DNA of 64,000 nt from Tistrella mobilis KA081020-065 (GCF_000264455.2 NC_017957.2:372001-436000); one strand, 5' to 3'; counted from the stretch's first letter, positions 10,501 through 20,587 are shown. Notes: generated by a model from the sequence alone, not told the origin. Numbers and translations are program-made.

Positions 10501-11991
10501 ATGTCCGACGGGACTGCCGCCAGCTTTGCCGAAGGATCGGCACCGGATCAAGCATCCTCGACGCCGCTTCACATGCTCGACGCCGCGGCCCAGGCCCGGC
10601 TGGTGCGCGAGGGCGGGGCGACGGCCACCCGTCTGGTCGAGGCGTCGCTGGCGCGGATCGATGCGGTGAACCCCGCCGTCAACGCCATCGTCCGGCGGAT
10701 GGACGACGAGGCGCTGGCCGCCGCCGCGGCTGCCGACCGCGCGGTTGCCGAGGGGCAGCCGATCGGGCCGCTGCATGGCGTGCCGGTCACGATCAAGATC
10801 AACATCGACCAGCAGGGCCACCCCACCGACAACGGCACGGCGGTGTACCGCGACCTGATCGCACCCGCCGACAACCCGGTGGTTGCGAACCTGAAGCGGG
10901 CCGGCGCGATCGTGGTCGGGCGGACCAACGCGCCGGTCTATTCGATGCGCTGGTTCACCGACAACACGCTGCACGGCCCCACCTACAACCCTTGGCATCG
11001 TGATCTGACGGTTGGAGGTTCTTCCGGTGGTGCGGCGGCCTCGGTCGCGACCGGTATGGTGGCGATCGCCCATGGCAACGACATCGGCGGATCGGTGCGG
11101 TTTCCGGCGATGTGCAACGGGCTGGTCGGCCTGCGCCCCTCTTACGGCCGGGTGCCGTCGTTCAATGCCACGGCCAAGGGGGGAGGTTCGGTCGCGGCCC
11201 AGCTGATGGCCGTGCAGGGGCCGCTGGCCCGCACCGTGCGCGACACGGAAACCGCCTTCCGGGCGATGGCCGTGCCGCATGTCGATGATCCGCGGACAAG
11301 ACCCATGGTCGCGGATCATCCGGCTGTGCCGCGGCGGGCGGCCGTGGTCTCCACCGCGGGCTGGCCGGATTGTCATCCGGCCGTGCGGGGCGCGGTGGAC
11401 CGGGCGGCCACGGCCCTCGCCGCGGCCGGCTGGGCGGTGGAGGAGGTGGTGCCGCCCGCGCTCGACGAGATCCACGACATGTGGGCCGAGATCTGCATTC
11501 CCGACATCATGACCCTGCTTGCCCCCGCAATTGCAGTGGCGGGCGACGAGAACATCCGCGTCGCGGTCGACTATTGGCAGCGGGCCTGGCCGCGGGAGCT
11601 GACCCCGGGCGATGCGCTGGCCGCGGTGGCGCGGCGCCATGGCATGCTGCGGCTCTGGCAACGGTTTTTCGAGGCCTGGCCGGTGCTGGTGATGCCGGTG
11701 TCGCTGGAGCCGGCCTTCCACCGCCTGGCGGATGTCCGCTCGCCCGAGGATGCGAAGCGGATCATGCGGGCGCAGGGGCCGCTGATGGTGATTTCGGTGC
11801 TGGGCCTGCCCGGGCTGTCGGTGCCGACCGGGCTTGCCGGTTTCAACGTCGAGGGCCATGACGTCACCATGCCCACCGGCGTGCAGCTGGTGGCGGCGCC
11901 TGAACGCGAGGATCTGTGCTTCGCGGCCGGCCGTGACGTCGAGGCGGCCATGCCACGGCTGGGGGTCGTGGATCCCCGGCCCGGCTTTTGA
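10501..11991 (+). CDS. Amidase signature-family hydrolase
   Basis: A 496-residue amidase that hydrolyses an amide to acid and ammonia or amine in the cytoplasm. The Ser-cisSer-Lys triad is visible as the Lys of VPVTIKINID, the cis-Ser of GGSSGGAAAS and the nucleophile Ser in the downstream NDIGGSVRFPA stretch. Length fits the family. It is the first gene of a rightward operon with an alpha/beta hydrolase 14 bp downstream. Combined with an amino-group-handling operon on the other side of the GntR gene, it fits breakdown of an imported amide. Confidence 0.88.
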   Translation: MSDGTAASFAEGSAPDQASSTPLHMLDAAAQARLVREGGATATRLVEASLARIDAVNPAVNAIVRRMDDEALAAAAAADRAVAEGQPIGPLHGVPVTIKINIDQQGHPTDNGTAVYRDLIAPADNPVVANLKRAGAIVVGRTNAPVYSMRWFTDNTLHGPTYNPWHRDLTVGGSSGGAAASVATGMVAIAHGNDIGGSVRFPAMCNGLVGLRPSYGRVPSFNATAKGGGSVAAQLMAVQGPLARTVRDTETAFRAMAVPHVDDPRTRPMVADHPAVPRRAAVVSTAGWPDCHPAVRGAVDRAATALAAAGWAVEEVVPPALDEIHDMWAEICIPDIMTLLAPAIAVAGDENIRVAVDYWQRAWPRELTPGDALAAVARRHGMLRLWQRFFEAWPVLVMPVSLEPAFHRLADVRSPEDAKRIMRAQGPLMVISVLGLPGLSVPTGLAGFNVEGHDVTMPTGVQLVAAPEREDLCFAAGRDVEAAMPRLGVVDPRPGF

Positions 11992-12005
11992 CGGAGGCGT
12001 TCCCC

Positions 12006-12872
12006 ATGCGCAGCACCCCCGGCCATGGCGAGATCCTGAGCTATTACGATTTCGGCCGCACCACCGTGCAGGTCTGCGCCGCCGATCCGCGCTTTTCGTA
12101 TTGCGCCTATGTGCCGGAAAGCTATGACGAGGCGGGCGACCGGCGCTATCGGCTGCTGGTGGTGGTGCACGGCACAATGCGCGACAACGCTGCCTGTCGC
12201 GATGCCTTCATCGATCTGGCGGAGGCGCAGCAACTGATCGTGCTGGCGCCGCTGTTTCCGGCCGGCATCACCGCCCCGCGGGAGCTTTCGAGCTATAAGC
12301 GCCTGCGCGGTCCCGGAGACACCGGCCCCGCCTACGACCTGATCCTGCTGCAGATGATCCGCGAGATGCAGGCGCTCTACCGGATCGATGCCGAACGCTT
12401 CGCCCTGTTCGGCTTTTCGGGCGGCGGGCATTTCGCCCATCGCTTCCTCTATGCCCATCCCGAGCGGCTGGCGGCGGTGTCGATCGGCGCGCCCGGCATC
12501 GTGACCCTGCTGGACGATCAGGCCGACTGGCCGGCGGGGGTGCGCGATGTCGACGCGATCTTCGGCAGACCGATCGACCTCGCGGCCATGCGGCGCGTGG
12601 CCGTGCAGATGGTGGTGGGCGCGGAAGATACAGCCACATGGGAGATCGCGATCACGCGCGACAACCCCTGGTGGCAGCCCGCCTTCGAGAGCCACGGTGC
12701 CACCCGCATCGAGCGGCTGGTGGCCCTGAAGGCGAGTTTCGAGAGCTGCGGCATCCCGGTCACCCACGACCTGGTGCCCGAGACGGCCCACAGGCAGGAG
12801 CCCCTGCTGCCGGTGGTGAAGCGGTTCCTGTCGGAGCGGTTCGCGCAGGGAGAGCGCGACGCCGGATCCTGA
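12006..12872 (+). CDS. Alpha/beta hydrolase (PHB depolymerase/esterase-like)
   Basis: A 288-residue alpha/beta hydrolase. RLLVVVHGTMRDNAACR supplies the oxyanion strand, FGFSGGGHFAHRFLYAHPERL the nucleophile elbow (GFSGG), and VVGAEDTAT lies near the acid-residue region. ATG 12006 was chosen over an in-frame TTG at 11988 because GGAGG lies 9-10 bp upstream of it. It lacks a signal peptide, so it is likely cytoplasmic. It is co-transcribed with the amidase. Confidence 0.8.
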   Translation: MRSTPGHGEILSYYDFGRTTVQVCAADPRFSYCAYVPESYDEAGDRRYRLLVVVHGTMRDNAACRDAFIDLAEAQQLIVLAPLFPAGITAPRELSSYKRLRGPGDTGPAYDLILLQMIREMQALYRIDAERFALFGFSGGGHFAHRFLYAHPERLAAVSIGAPGIVTLLDDQADWPAGVRDVDAIFGRPIDLAAMRRVAVQMVVGAEDTATWEIAITRDNPWWQPAFESHGATRIERLVALKASFESCGIPVTHDLVPETAHRQEPLLPVVKRFLSERFAQGERDAGS

Positions 12873-13007
12873 CAGGGAAAACGGGAGCAGAGGACGGCCG
12901 CAGGCGACCGGCAAAGAGTCGCATCGGCCATGAGAGCAGAGGCCCGCTCGACGGGGCCCCAAGATGCTCGTCAGACAAAAAAGCCGATCTGATAGGGAAC
13001 TAAGGTC

Positions 13008-14591
13008 ATGAGATCATTCGCCCTGAAGGGGCTTCGCGGCGGTGCGCTCGCCGGGTCGGCCGCGCTCGCCGCCCTGCTGGCCGCGGCGCCGGCGGGGGCT
13101 GCGGACGGCCCGAAGCGCGGCGGCACGCTGGTGGTGTCGATGAACGCCGATGCCCGCAGCCTGGAGCCCGGCATCAATCGCGACGCCAATTCCGATTCCG
13201 TGGTGAACAACATCTTCGAAGGGCTGGTCGGCTATCGCACCGATCTGACCGTGGGGCCGGCGCTGGCCCAGAGCTGGACGATGTCCGAGGATGGCCGCAG
13301 CTATACCTTCACGCTGCGCGACGGCGTCACCTTCCACAATGGCGACCCGCTGACGGCCGAGGCGGTGAAATGGAACTGGGACCGCAAATCCGGTCAGGAG
13401 GGCTGGCTCTGCGCCCGCTTCTTCAACGGCCAGGCCGGCGGGCTGAAGGTGGAGGCGGTGGAGGCCCCCGACCCGAAGACGGTGGTTTTCCGCCTGGCGG
13501 AACCCTCGGGCCTGTTCCTGACCCAGCTGGCCAATATCCAGTGCGGCATGCTGGTGGCGAGCCCGAAGAGCGCAGGCGCCGACGGGACCTGGACGCCGAT
13601 CGGCACCGGCCCGTTCAAATTCGGCAGCTGGAAGCATGGCGATCAGATGGTGCTGGAGCGCTATGACGGCTATGTTCCGTCATCCGAACCGGGCAGCGGC
13701 TATGCCGGGGCGCGGCAGGTGTATGTGGACGCGCTGCGCTATCAGATCATCCCCGATGCCGATGCGGCGGCGGCGGCGCTTAAGACCGGGGCGATCGACA
13801 TCATCCCCCAGCTCGACACGATCAAGATCGACGAGTTGAAGGCGGCGGGCATGAAGGTGATGGCGGCGCCGGGCCTCAGCTGGTCGGCCCTGCTGATCCA
13901 GACCGAGGATCCGCTGCTCTCCAACCCCAAACTCCGTCGCGCGCTGGCCCAGGCGATCGACATCGCCCAGATCACCGAGGTGCGCACCAACGGCCTGGCC
14001 AAGCCCAACCCCTCGGGCGTTGCCGAGAGCATGCGCGCCTTTTCGGCCGATTTCCTCGACTGGCCGAAATACGACCCGGCCGCCGCCGCGACGCTGGCGA
14101 AAGAGGCGGGTTACAAGGGCGAGCCGATCAGGCTTCAGACCAACCGGCGCTATGTCGGCATGTACGACAATGCGGTGATGATCCAGGCGATGCTGTCCGC
14201 TGCCGGCTTCAACGTCCAGCTCGAAGTCCTGGACTGGGCCGCCCAGCTCGACAACTACGTCAACGGCCGCTTCCAGCTGTCGTCGTTCAGCTATTCCGGA
14301 CGATTCGACCCAGGGTTGATGTATGCCGCCTTGATCGCCGATAAGGCGACGGCAAAATGGGCCCAGTGGGGCGACCCGGAAGCCCGCAAGCTGCTGGCCG
14401 AGAGCGGCACACTGACCGACCAGACCGCCCGCGCCGCCATCTTCCGCCGCCTGCACGCGAAGATGAAGGAAGAGGTGCCGATCATCGGCCTCTACTATTC
14501 CCCGACCATCGAGGGCGTGAACCCGGCCCTGCACGACTACAAACCCTGGGCGGCGGCGATCCCGCTGGCCTGGGGGGTGTGGAAGGGGTGA
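13008..14591 (+). CDS. Periplasmic peptide/nickel-type ABC substrate-binding protein
   Basis: A 527-residue family 5 extracellular solute-binding protein. Residues 1-32 are a signal peptide (LAGSAALAALLAAAPAGAADG). RGGTLVVSMNADARSLEPGI follows, then the family motif FTLRDGVTFHNGDPLTAEAVKWNWDR. It delivers a ligand to the DppBC-like permeases encoded at 4990-6769, the only permeases of that family in the window. It lies 135 bp after the hydrolase gene, so it may belong to the same operon or have its own promoter. Confidence 0.9.
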   Translation: MRSFALKGLRGGALAGSAALAALLAAAPAGAADGPKRGGTLVVSMNADARSLEPGINRDANSDSVVNNIFEGLVGYRTDLTVGPALAQSWTMSEDGRSYTFTLRDGVTFHNGDPLTAEAVKWNWDRKSGQEGWLCARFFNGQAGGLKVEAVEAPDPKTVVFRLAEPSGLFLTQLANIQCGMLVASPKSAGADGTWTPIGTGPFKFGSWKHGDQMVLERYDGYVPSSEPGSGYAGARQVYVDALRYQIIPDADAAAAALKTGAIDIIPQLDTIKIDELKAAGMKVMAAPGLSWSALLIQTEDPLLSNPKLRRALAQAIDIAQITEVRTNGLAKPNPSGVAESMRAFSADFLDWPKYDPAAAATLAKEAGYKGEPIRLQTNRRYVGMYDNAVMIQAMLSAAGFNVQLEVLDWAAQLDNYVNGRFQLSSFSYSGRFDPGLMYAALIADKATAKWAQWGDPEARKLLAESGTLTDQTARAAIFRRLHAKMKEEVPIIGLYYSPTIEGVNPALHDYKPWAAAIPLAWGVWKG

Positions 14592-15062
14592 CGGGGGTAG
14601 ATTTGGGGACAGCATGAGATGAGAGATGCCGCCCTGGGGGACCGGGGCGGTGTTTTCCTTTTGGCGGCTGCGCACACCATCGAACGTGTCAGGTTATGGT
14701 CTGATACTCGTGCCCTGGCGTGCGGCCGGCACTCATGTCAGGGTCTGCACTGACAAGCCTCTGTATACCGTCATCCCCGCGAAAGGCGGGATCCACCTTT
14801 CTTTCCGCGTGAAGATTGCCTGACCTCGAACCGAAACGCCGGGGCGTCTCTATAGGATCTTTCCACCGCCCGTACCGCCTGAGAGCCTGCGCCGTTTCGC
14901 CCGCGAACCCCAAGCTCCCGTAAAAATCCCGGGAGGTTCGCGGAAAAAAATTCTCCCGATGTTTCAATCGGTTAAATTTTTCAATTTCTGCATGTTCATG
15001 CTTTTGCGTGAGTTCCGGCGGAGGTTCGCGCGGATCGCCTTTTTCGATCGTGTCCCAAGGAT
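14592..15062. other. Non-coding gap with one REP-like element
   Basis: No convincing gene. A REP-like element related to 115-143 sits at 14768-14795. A leftward open frame at 14689-15099 has no recognisable family features and its 5' end lies inside the IS256 terminus, so it is treated as spurious. Composition becomes less GC-rich near 14930-15000. Confidence 0.6.
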
Positions 15063-16459
15063 TGGTGTAACAGCGCAGTCGCCGCTTGATCTCCGGCAAG
15101 GTTGTCCGGGATAGTCAGGCTGCCGCGACGGGCGGCAGGCTGGTCAGCGGATCATCGCCCAAGGGGGCGACGGATTCCAGGGTCATATAGCGGGATCGCT
15201 GGACGGCCCATTCGTCGTTCTGTTCCAGCAGGATGGCGCCGATCAGTCGGGTGATGGCGGCCACGTTGGGGAAGATGCCGACGACCTCGGTGCGGCGCTT
15301 GATTTCGCCGTTGAGGCGCTCGATGGGATTGGTCGAGTGCAGCTTGGCGCGATGCGCGGCGGGGAAGTCCATGTATGCGAGGACGTCGGTTTCGGCGTCG
15401 TCCATCAAGTCCGCCAGTTTCCGGGCTCTGGGGCGCAGTTGGTCGGCCACCTGGCGCCATTGCGCACGGGCGGCCCGGGCGGTGTCCTGGGCGAAGGCGG
15501 TGCCGATGAAGGCCGAGACGACGGTTTGCCCGCATGGGCCAGCACGTTGCGCATGAAATGGACGCGGCAGCGCTGCCAGGTGGCATTCATCACCTTGGCA
15601 ATGGCCGCTTTCAACCCTTCGTGGGCGTCGGAGACCACCAGCCTGACGCCGCGCAGGCCCCGCCGCGCCAGCTTGCGCAGGAAATCGGTCCAGAAGGTCT
15701 CGGCCTCGCTGGGGCCGATGGCGATGCCCAGGACTTCACGTCGCCCGGCGGTGTTGGCACCGACCGCGATGATCACCGCCACGCTGACGATGCGGCCGTC
15801 CTGGCGCACCTTGACGTAGGTGGCGTCCAGCCAGACATAGGGCCAGTCGCCCTCCAGCGGGCGGTCGAGGAAGGTTGCGATCTTGCCGTCGATTTCGGCG
15901 CACAGGCGACTGACCTGGCTTTTCGAGATGCCGGTCATGCCCATGGCCTTGACCAGATCGTCGACCGACCGTGTCGAGATGCCCTGGACATAGGCCTCCT
16001 GGATGACGGCGGTCAGCGCCTTTTCCGCCATCCGGCGGGGCTCCAGGAAGCACGGCAGATAGCTGCCCTTGCGCAGGCGTGGGATGCGCAACGCCACCGT
16101 CCCCGCCCGGGTCTCCCAGTCGCGCTCGCGGTAGCCGTTGCGGTGGACAAGGCGCTGATCGGGCTTGCGCTCGCCATGCCCGGCGCCGGTCAGCGTCGCC
16201 ACCTCCAACTCCATCAGCCGCTCGGCGGCAAAACCGATCATCTCGCGCAGCAGATCGGCATCTGCGCTCTTTTCCAGCAGGCCACGAAGGCTCATCATCT
16301 CATCGGTCATCGTCTTGATCCTTGGTTCGGTTGGGGGTTGCAACCAAACCCTACCGAAGATCGACGATGACCACCCCGATTTCGGGGGGCGCCTGGGGAT
16401 GATGCCTCCGGGCGCGCCGCGCCCTGCGCCATCATCCCCAGGCAAACGCTGTTACACCA
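15063..16459 (-). mobile_element. IS256-family insertion sequence, inactive
   Basis: The element is bounded by the inverted ends TGGTGTAACAGCG (15063-15075) and its exact reverse complement (16447-16459). It contains one IS256-type transposase gene on the minus strand, broken by a frameshift. The flanks (CCCAAGGAT left, CTCGGCGGG right) do not form a target duplication, so a deletion or recombination has occurred next to it. The transglycosylase gene on its right is cut off. Confidence 0.85.
15115..16310 (-). pseudogene. IS256-family transposase, frameshifted
   Basis: The N-terminal two thirds (from ATG 16310) read in one frame: [30 protein letters not shown]-like region, the DDE element [10 protein letters not shown] and [13 protein letters not shown]. 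After [12 protein letters not shown], near 15525-15530, the continuing family sequence ([35 protein letters not shown]) is in another frame ending at 15115. IS256 elements are not known to need programmed frameshifting, so this is probably a dead copy. Confidence 0.85.
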
Positions 16460-16471
16460 CTCGGCGGGACG

Positions 16472-16729
16472 TCACCGGCCGGCGCCCGGAGTCGAGAAAT
16501 CCACGCCTGAATGTGTCCTGAAATTCGGATCTTCGACGGCGAGCAGGATAGCCAGATGGGTTGTCCCCAAGGCGTTGCCCCCGCGGCCTTGAGCAATCAG
16601 CGCGTCGGCACGAGCACGCAACCCCCCGGCACCCGATCGCGCATCCCAGTATCCCCTGGCGCCATACCCCACGAGTCCGATCATCAAAAGAGCAATCAGA
16701 CCCCCGATATATCTCAATATCCGCATCAT
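16472..16729 (-). pseudogene. N-terminal fragment of a GT51 peptidoglycan transglycosylase
   Basis: Eighty-five residues starting with a membrane anchor (MMRILRYIGGLIALLMIGLVGYGARGYW, given as 16729 leftwards), then LAILLAVEDPNFRTHSGVDFSTPGAG. This is the start of the GT51 domain that polymerises lipid II, with the catalytic Glu in VEDPNFRTHSGVD. Homology stops about 15 bp from the IS256 end and the remaining domain is not found on the other side. The fragment cannot be enzymatically active. Confidence 0.75.
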
Positions 16730-16986
16730 TCTGTCTTCTTATCCTCAGATTCTTGCATCGAGAACTTCCTTAATATGCGCATGGCCTTAATATGCGCATG
16801 GCTGTGATCTGGATGTGATAAAGCGATGGTCGGAATATTTATGGGATATTGAACCACGCCCTATTACGCCGACCGGCACGCGCCTCTGACCCGGATCCCG
16901 GCCGGGCGGATCATTCATCGGTCGCTCGACGATGCCGCGGCAGCCCCGGCCGGGCTTGCCCCCTATCCCAGCCTGGGAGATGCAGG

Positions 16987-17457
16987 ATGAAGCACGTCCT
17001 TCCAATTGCCGGCCTGGCCGTCCTGGCATTGGCGGCGCCACCTGCATCCGTCCAGGCCGAGGATTACGACATCGACTGTGCCGTGATCCTGTGCATGGCC
17101 GGCGGCTTCCCGGCGAGCACGCCCTGTTCTGCGGCTCATGGCTACATGATGAAGCGGCTGAAGAAGGGCAAACCGCCCTTCGGCACCTGTGCGATGTCAG
17201 ATGGCAAGGCCTTCACCGATTACGACCTCGACATGGGCATCCACTATTATTGCGAGGCCGGGCTGGTGATGCGCTGGCCGGATGACCGCGACAACTGGAG
17301 TGGCAACCGGCCCGGCTGCTACATCGAAGAGGTGGTCGGCCGGGATGATGAGCGGCGCTACACCTGTGTCCGGGCGGCGGCCGGCGGGCCGTATATGGAG
17401 ATCACGATCAGCCCGGGGAGCGCTGAGGCGTACAGGTCGGGGAAGCTGTATTATTAA
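16987..17457 (+). CDS. Secreted TrbM-like conjugal transfer protein
   Basis: A 156-residue exported protein. Residues 1-24 are a signal peptide ending VQAEDYD. The mature part is cysteine-rich, starting DCAVILCMAGGFPASTPCSAAHGYMMKRLKKGKPPFGTC. This pattern (CxxxLC...C...Y...C) resembles TrbM of P-type conjugation systems, a periplasmic accessory of plasmid transfer. AGG lies just before the ATG. No other tra/trb gene is nearby, so it is either a remnant of a transfer region or serves another role. Confidence 0.6.
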   Translation: MKHVLPIAGLAVLALAAPPASVQAEDYDIDCAVILCMAGGFPASTPCSAAHGYMMKRLKKGKPPFGTCAMSDGKAFTDYDLDMGIHYYCEAGLVMRWPDDRDNWSGNRPGCYIEEVVGRDDERRYTCVRAAAGGPYMEITISPGSAEAYRSGKLYY

Positions 17458-17641
17458 GGGGTTAGATCATGATGGGCGACGGATTGTTGATGTTCGGTTC
17501 CGTTTATCCATCCAATTCCATCCATTTTCATCCGAGTCAGGGGGCGTAGCTGGCCTGTCTGGTGATGCGCTGGCCGGATGAGTGCGGCGCCCTCTGTTCG
17601 GCGGCCGGTTGGCGTGGGCACTGCGTTGAAATACATAAAAA

Positions 17642-17675
17642 CCATATATACGCAAAAACATTAATGTATATATGG
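17642..17675. promoter_or_regulatory. AT-rich inverted repeat
   Basis: CCATATATAC (17642-17651) and GTATATATGG (17666-17675) form a perfect 10-bp stem with a 14-nt centre. It lies in the otherwise gene-free stretch 17458-17782, between the TrbM-like gene and the end of the AbiEii gene. Its AT-richness contrasts with the surroundings. It may be a bidirectional terminator or an operator. Nothing else is recognisable in this gap. Confidence 0.5.
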
Positions 17676-17782
17676 AGAATGGGATGTGTCCCGGAATATC
17701 GTCGCGCTGCACCGACCGGGCGCTCTTCTGCACGAAGCCTGTCGCTGATCGCCTGAAGCAGCGGGCAGGCCAAACGGGCTGC

Positions 17783-18700
17783 TCACGGGAACAGCACTTT
17801 TTCCAGCGCCTCGGCCAATTCGCGCCGCTTGTCGGCGGACAGCTTTTTGAGATTGCGCTGTTTCCATAAGACGGCGGGCAGGTTCTGCGCGCCAACGATG
17901 CCGGGCAAGGTCCAGTCCGGCTCGCCGCGCTTGAAGCTGGTAAGGAAGCGCCGGTGATCTTCTGGCATGGCGGCCACCATCTCGGCGATGATCGCCTCCC
18001 GCGCGGTCTCCAGGTCCGCAAGCGGGACAGGTTCCTGTGTCATGCCATCAAAGCCCCGCGCGAACTCCTTGTGCAGCGGCTTGCGGGTCGGGGCCAGAAC
18101 TTCAGCCATCGGACGGTTGTGGCTGATGACATAAACCAGAAAGGCGCGACGCAACTCGTCACCGACGCCCTCGTTCTCCAGCAGGCCGCGCACATCAAAG
18201 AGGTCGCGCGGGTGCTGGCGGTCAAAGGCTGCCACGATCTTGCCCGCGTAGAGATCGGCGAAGGACACGACTTGCATTTCGGCGAAGCCGAAGGTGTCCT
18301 CGACAGCGGGAACCACGCTCATGACGACAGGATCATAGACCGCACCGCGGAGCACGGGGGTTACCTCGATCTTGATCTGCACGCCGGGCGTCCGAACGAT
18401 CAGCTTGGTGATGATATCCTCATCGGCAGAACGCGAAGCATTGACGCTCGCGGTGGGGATACCCCGCTCGATCCGTTCTTTTATCCCCTGCATGGCGGCG
18501 TTGATTGCCGCAAGCGATGTGGCCCGGTCTTGGATCGGCAGATAAGTCAGGTCAATGTCTACGGAGAGGCGCGGCATGTCGCGCACGAACAGATTGATCG
18601 CGGTGCCGCCTTTGAGCGCGAAAGCCCGCTCTTTCGCGACGAAAGGAAGGACGCGAATAAGCAGGGCGACCTGCTGGCGGTATGTGTCGAGGAAGGCCAT
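17783..18700 (-). CDS. AbiEii-type nucleotidyltransferase toxin
   Basis: A 305-residue DUF1814/AbiEii nucleotidyltransferase. Characterised members modify tRNA or related targets and act as the toxin of type IV abortive-infection modules. The fold signature is FALKGGTAINLFVRDMPRLSVDIDLTYL, with the DID metal ligands, followed by IVRTPGVQIKIEV and the family motif LYAGKIVAAFDRQHPRDLFDV. The start is ATG 18700, 5 bp after the AbiEi stop, as in a translationally linked pair. It probably acts in phage defence or plasmid maintenance. Confidence 0.88.
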   Translation of the reverse strand: MAFLDTYRQQVALLIRVLPFVAKERAFALKGGTAINLFVRDMPRLSVDIDLTYLPIQDRATSLAAINAAMQGIKERIERGIPTASVNASRSADEDIITKLIVRTPGVQIKIEVTPVLRGAVYDPVVMSVVPAVEDTFGFAEMQVVSFADLYAGKIVAAFDRQHPRDLFDVRGLLENEGVGDELRRAFLVYVISHNRPMAEVLAPTRKPLHKEFARGFDGMTQEPVPLADLETAREAIIAEMVAAMPEDHRRFLTSFKRGEPDWTLPGIVGAQNLPAVLWKQRNLKKLSADKRRELAEALEKVLFP

Positions 18701-18705
18701 GGAAT

Positions 18706-19494
18706 TCACACGCCTCCAAGGTCGGATGGCACGGTGATGTTGTAGCGCGGATCGAGTTTGCCGCCTTTGACGAGGGCGCGTTTGCCCGAACCCAGATCGA
18801 TGTAGGACATGTCGAGCCGGAATCGCCACGCATGGCGGTGGCGGTCGGCGAAGAAAAGAAAAAGCCGCTTCACCTTCACGCTGGCGCAAGCCTCCAGCAG
18901 GGTTTGCAAGCGGCGCGGGCTTAAGTCGCTCATCCCTTCCATCAAGGCATCGGCCTGATGAAAGCTTTCATGGTCGGGCAGCTCGTCGAGCAATTCGAGA
19001 ACGGCGCGCTCCTTGCTGGAATATCGGATAGGTAAGGTCAGACCGCCGACGCCGACCATGACGGGGCTTGGCTCGGATGGCGCGTCGACATCATCGGGAA
19101 ACAACCGCAGGCTGTTGTGCCAGCGAAAGGTTATATCGAGTGGCAGGCTCGCCAGCCAGGTCGGCGGACGCTTCGGTCCGTAAAGATGAACCTCGTGCAT
19201 GGCTGTCGAAAGGTAATGGGCATAGCCTTGCTGTTCGAGCGCGGTGCGTCCGCCGACCGTCAACGGAAGCTCCAGCACCGTCTGGAGAGAAACGATCACC
19301 TGCTGCCAGGTGAGCGGCGTGCGCGAGCGGCGATAGACGCGCCGCGCCGGGCTATTGAGCCAGCCCGCGCGAACATACTGGCTGCGCAGCGCCGACGAGT
19401 AGCCGTGCGCCTCCATCCAGGCGGCATCAGCCAGGAGACCCTCGGGGAGTTCCTGCTGAAGCCGGTTTAGTTTTTTGCCAGAATGCATATCCAT
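18706..19494 (-). CDS. AbiEi-type antitoxin/regulator
   Basis: A 262-residue AbiEi-like protein. The N-terminal 60 residues form a winged helix (MEAHGYSSALRSQYVRAGWLNSPARRVYRR). A larger domain follows with HEVHLYGPKRPPTWLASLPL and YSSKERAVLELLDELP. In studied pairs it represses the operon by binding inverted repeats upstream and blocks the AbiEii toxin without direct complex formation. The promoter lies in the AT-rich 19495-19596, directly next to the IS3 copy. Confidence 0.85.
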   Translation of the reverse strand: MDMHSGKKLNRLQQELPEGLLADAAWMEAHGYSSALRSQYVRAGWLNSPARRVYRRSRTPLTWQQVIVSLQTVLELPLTVGGRTALEQQGYAHYLSTAMHEVHLYGPKRPPTWLASLPLDITFRWHNSLRLFPDDVDAPSEPSPVMVGVGGLTLPIRYSSKERAVLELLDELPDHESFHQADALMEGMSDLSPRRLQTLLEACASVKVKRLFLFFADRHRHAWRFRLDMSYIDLGSGKRALVKGGKLDPRYNITVPSDLGGV

Positions 19495-19596
19495 ACTTAG
19501 CGTTTTATAATATTTTTAAACCGATGTCGCGTTCGAATTTGCCAAGATTCGCTAAGTCATGCTTTGTATTTTGGGGAATATATAAACCGTGGGGAG

Positions 19597-20587
19597 TGAA
19601 TCGCGCCGGGTTTGCCGGAGGCTCCAACTCTTGAGAGGGTGGAGCCATGACCAGCAGGACGACGAACAAGTTTGCCCCCGAAGTGCGTAGCCGCGCGGTC
19701 CGGATGGTTCTCGAGCACGAGAGCGATCACGCCTCCCGCTGGGCCGCCATCGCCTCGATCGCCGCCAAGATCGGCTGCACACCGGAGACGCTGCGGCTGT
19801 GGGTGAAGCGGGCCGAGCGTGAGGGCGGTAAGATCGACGGCGCCGCCCCGGACCTGAACGCCCGCCTGAAGGCACGCGAGCGGGAGAACCGCGAGCTGCG
19901 GCAGGCGAACGAGATCCTGAGATGGGACTTCAAGGCGTTGTTCGTGGTCGACCGATCCGGACGACCATCTCGGACAAGGCAACGCCATGCCCGCATGACC
20001 TCGTCAATCGACAGTTCAGGGCGCCGGGACCCAACCGGCTCCGGGTCTCCGATTTCACCTATGTGGCGACCTGGGTGGGTTTCGTCTACGTCGCCTTCGT
20101 GATCGACGTGTTCGCGCGGCGTATCGTCGGTTGGCGGGCGAGCCGAACCGCGCATGCGAGCTTCGTTCTCGATGCCCTCGAGCAAGCCCGCCATGCGCGC
20201 CGGCCGGCACCCGGTGGCGGCCTCGTTCATCACAGCGATCGAGGCGGCCAATACCTGTCGATCCGCGACACCGAACGCCTCGCCGACGCCGGCGTGGTAC
20301 CCTCGGTGGGCAGTATCGGGGATTCCTACGCCAACGCCCTCGCCGAGACGATCAACGGGCTGTACAAAGCCGAGGTGATCCATCGGCGCGGACCTTGGCG
20401 GTCCTTGGAAGCCGTCGAGTATGCGACCCTCGAATGGGTCGACTGGTTCAACAACCGCCGGCTCCTCGAGCCGATCGGCAACATCCCGCCGGCCGGGGCC
20501 GAGCAACGCTGGTGGGACGAACAGGAGCAGGCGGCCATCGCAGCCTGGCTCAATGCTCCGAGCCTCCGACGAATCCGGCGCGGTTCA
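19597..20587 (+). mobile_element. IS3-family element, internally deleted, copy 1
   Basis: Ends are TGAATCGCGCCGGGTTTG on the left and its near reverse complement CGAATCCGGCGCGGTTCA on the right, giving a 991-bp element. GAG directly flanks both ends and may be a 3-bp target duplication. It contains OrfA and a 5'-deleted OrfB and is over 95 percent identical by eye to the copy at 28414-29392. The two copies are in direct orientation around the restriction locus. Confidence 0.88.
19647..20587 (+). pseudogene. IS3-family transposase OrfA plus truncated OrfB
   Basis: OrfA starts at 19647 ([21 protein letters not shown], an HTH_Tnp_1 domain) and is intact to RQANEILR at about 19920. There it joins, by an internal deletion of roughly 100 codons, the middle of OrfB in another frame ([18 protein letters not shown]). 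The DDE core is present: [22 protein letters not shown], then AETINGLYKAEVI. Here the usual YDNALAE reads YANALAE. OrfB has no stop before the IS end. Because the helix-turn-helix part of OrfB is missing, this copy is unlikely to transpose by itself. Confidence 0.85.

Noticed and set aside
14689-15099. A 136-codon minus-strand frame left of the IS256 element
   Set aside because: Its 5' end is inside the IS terminus, it has no ribosome binding site and no similarity to the truncated transglycosylase, so it is not its missing part.
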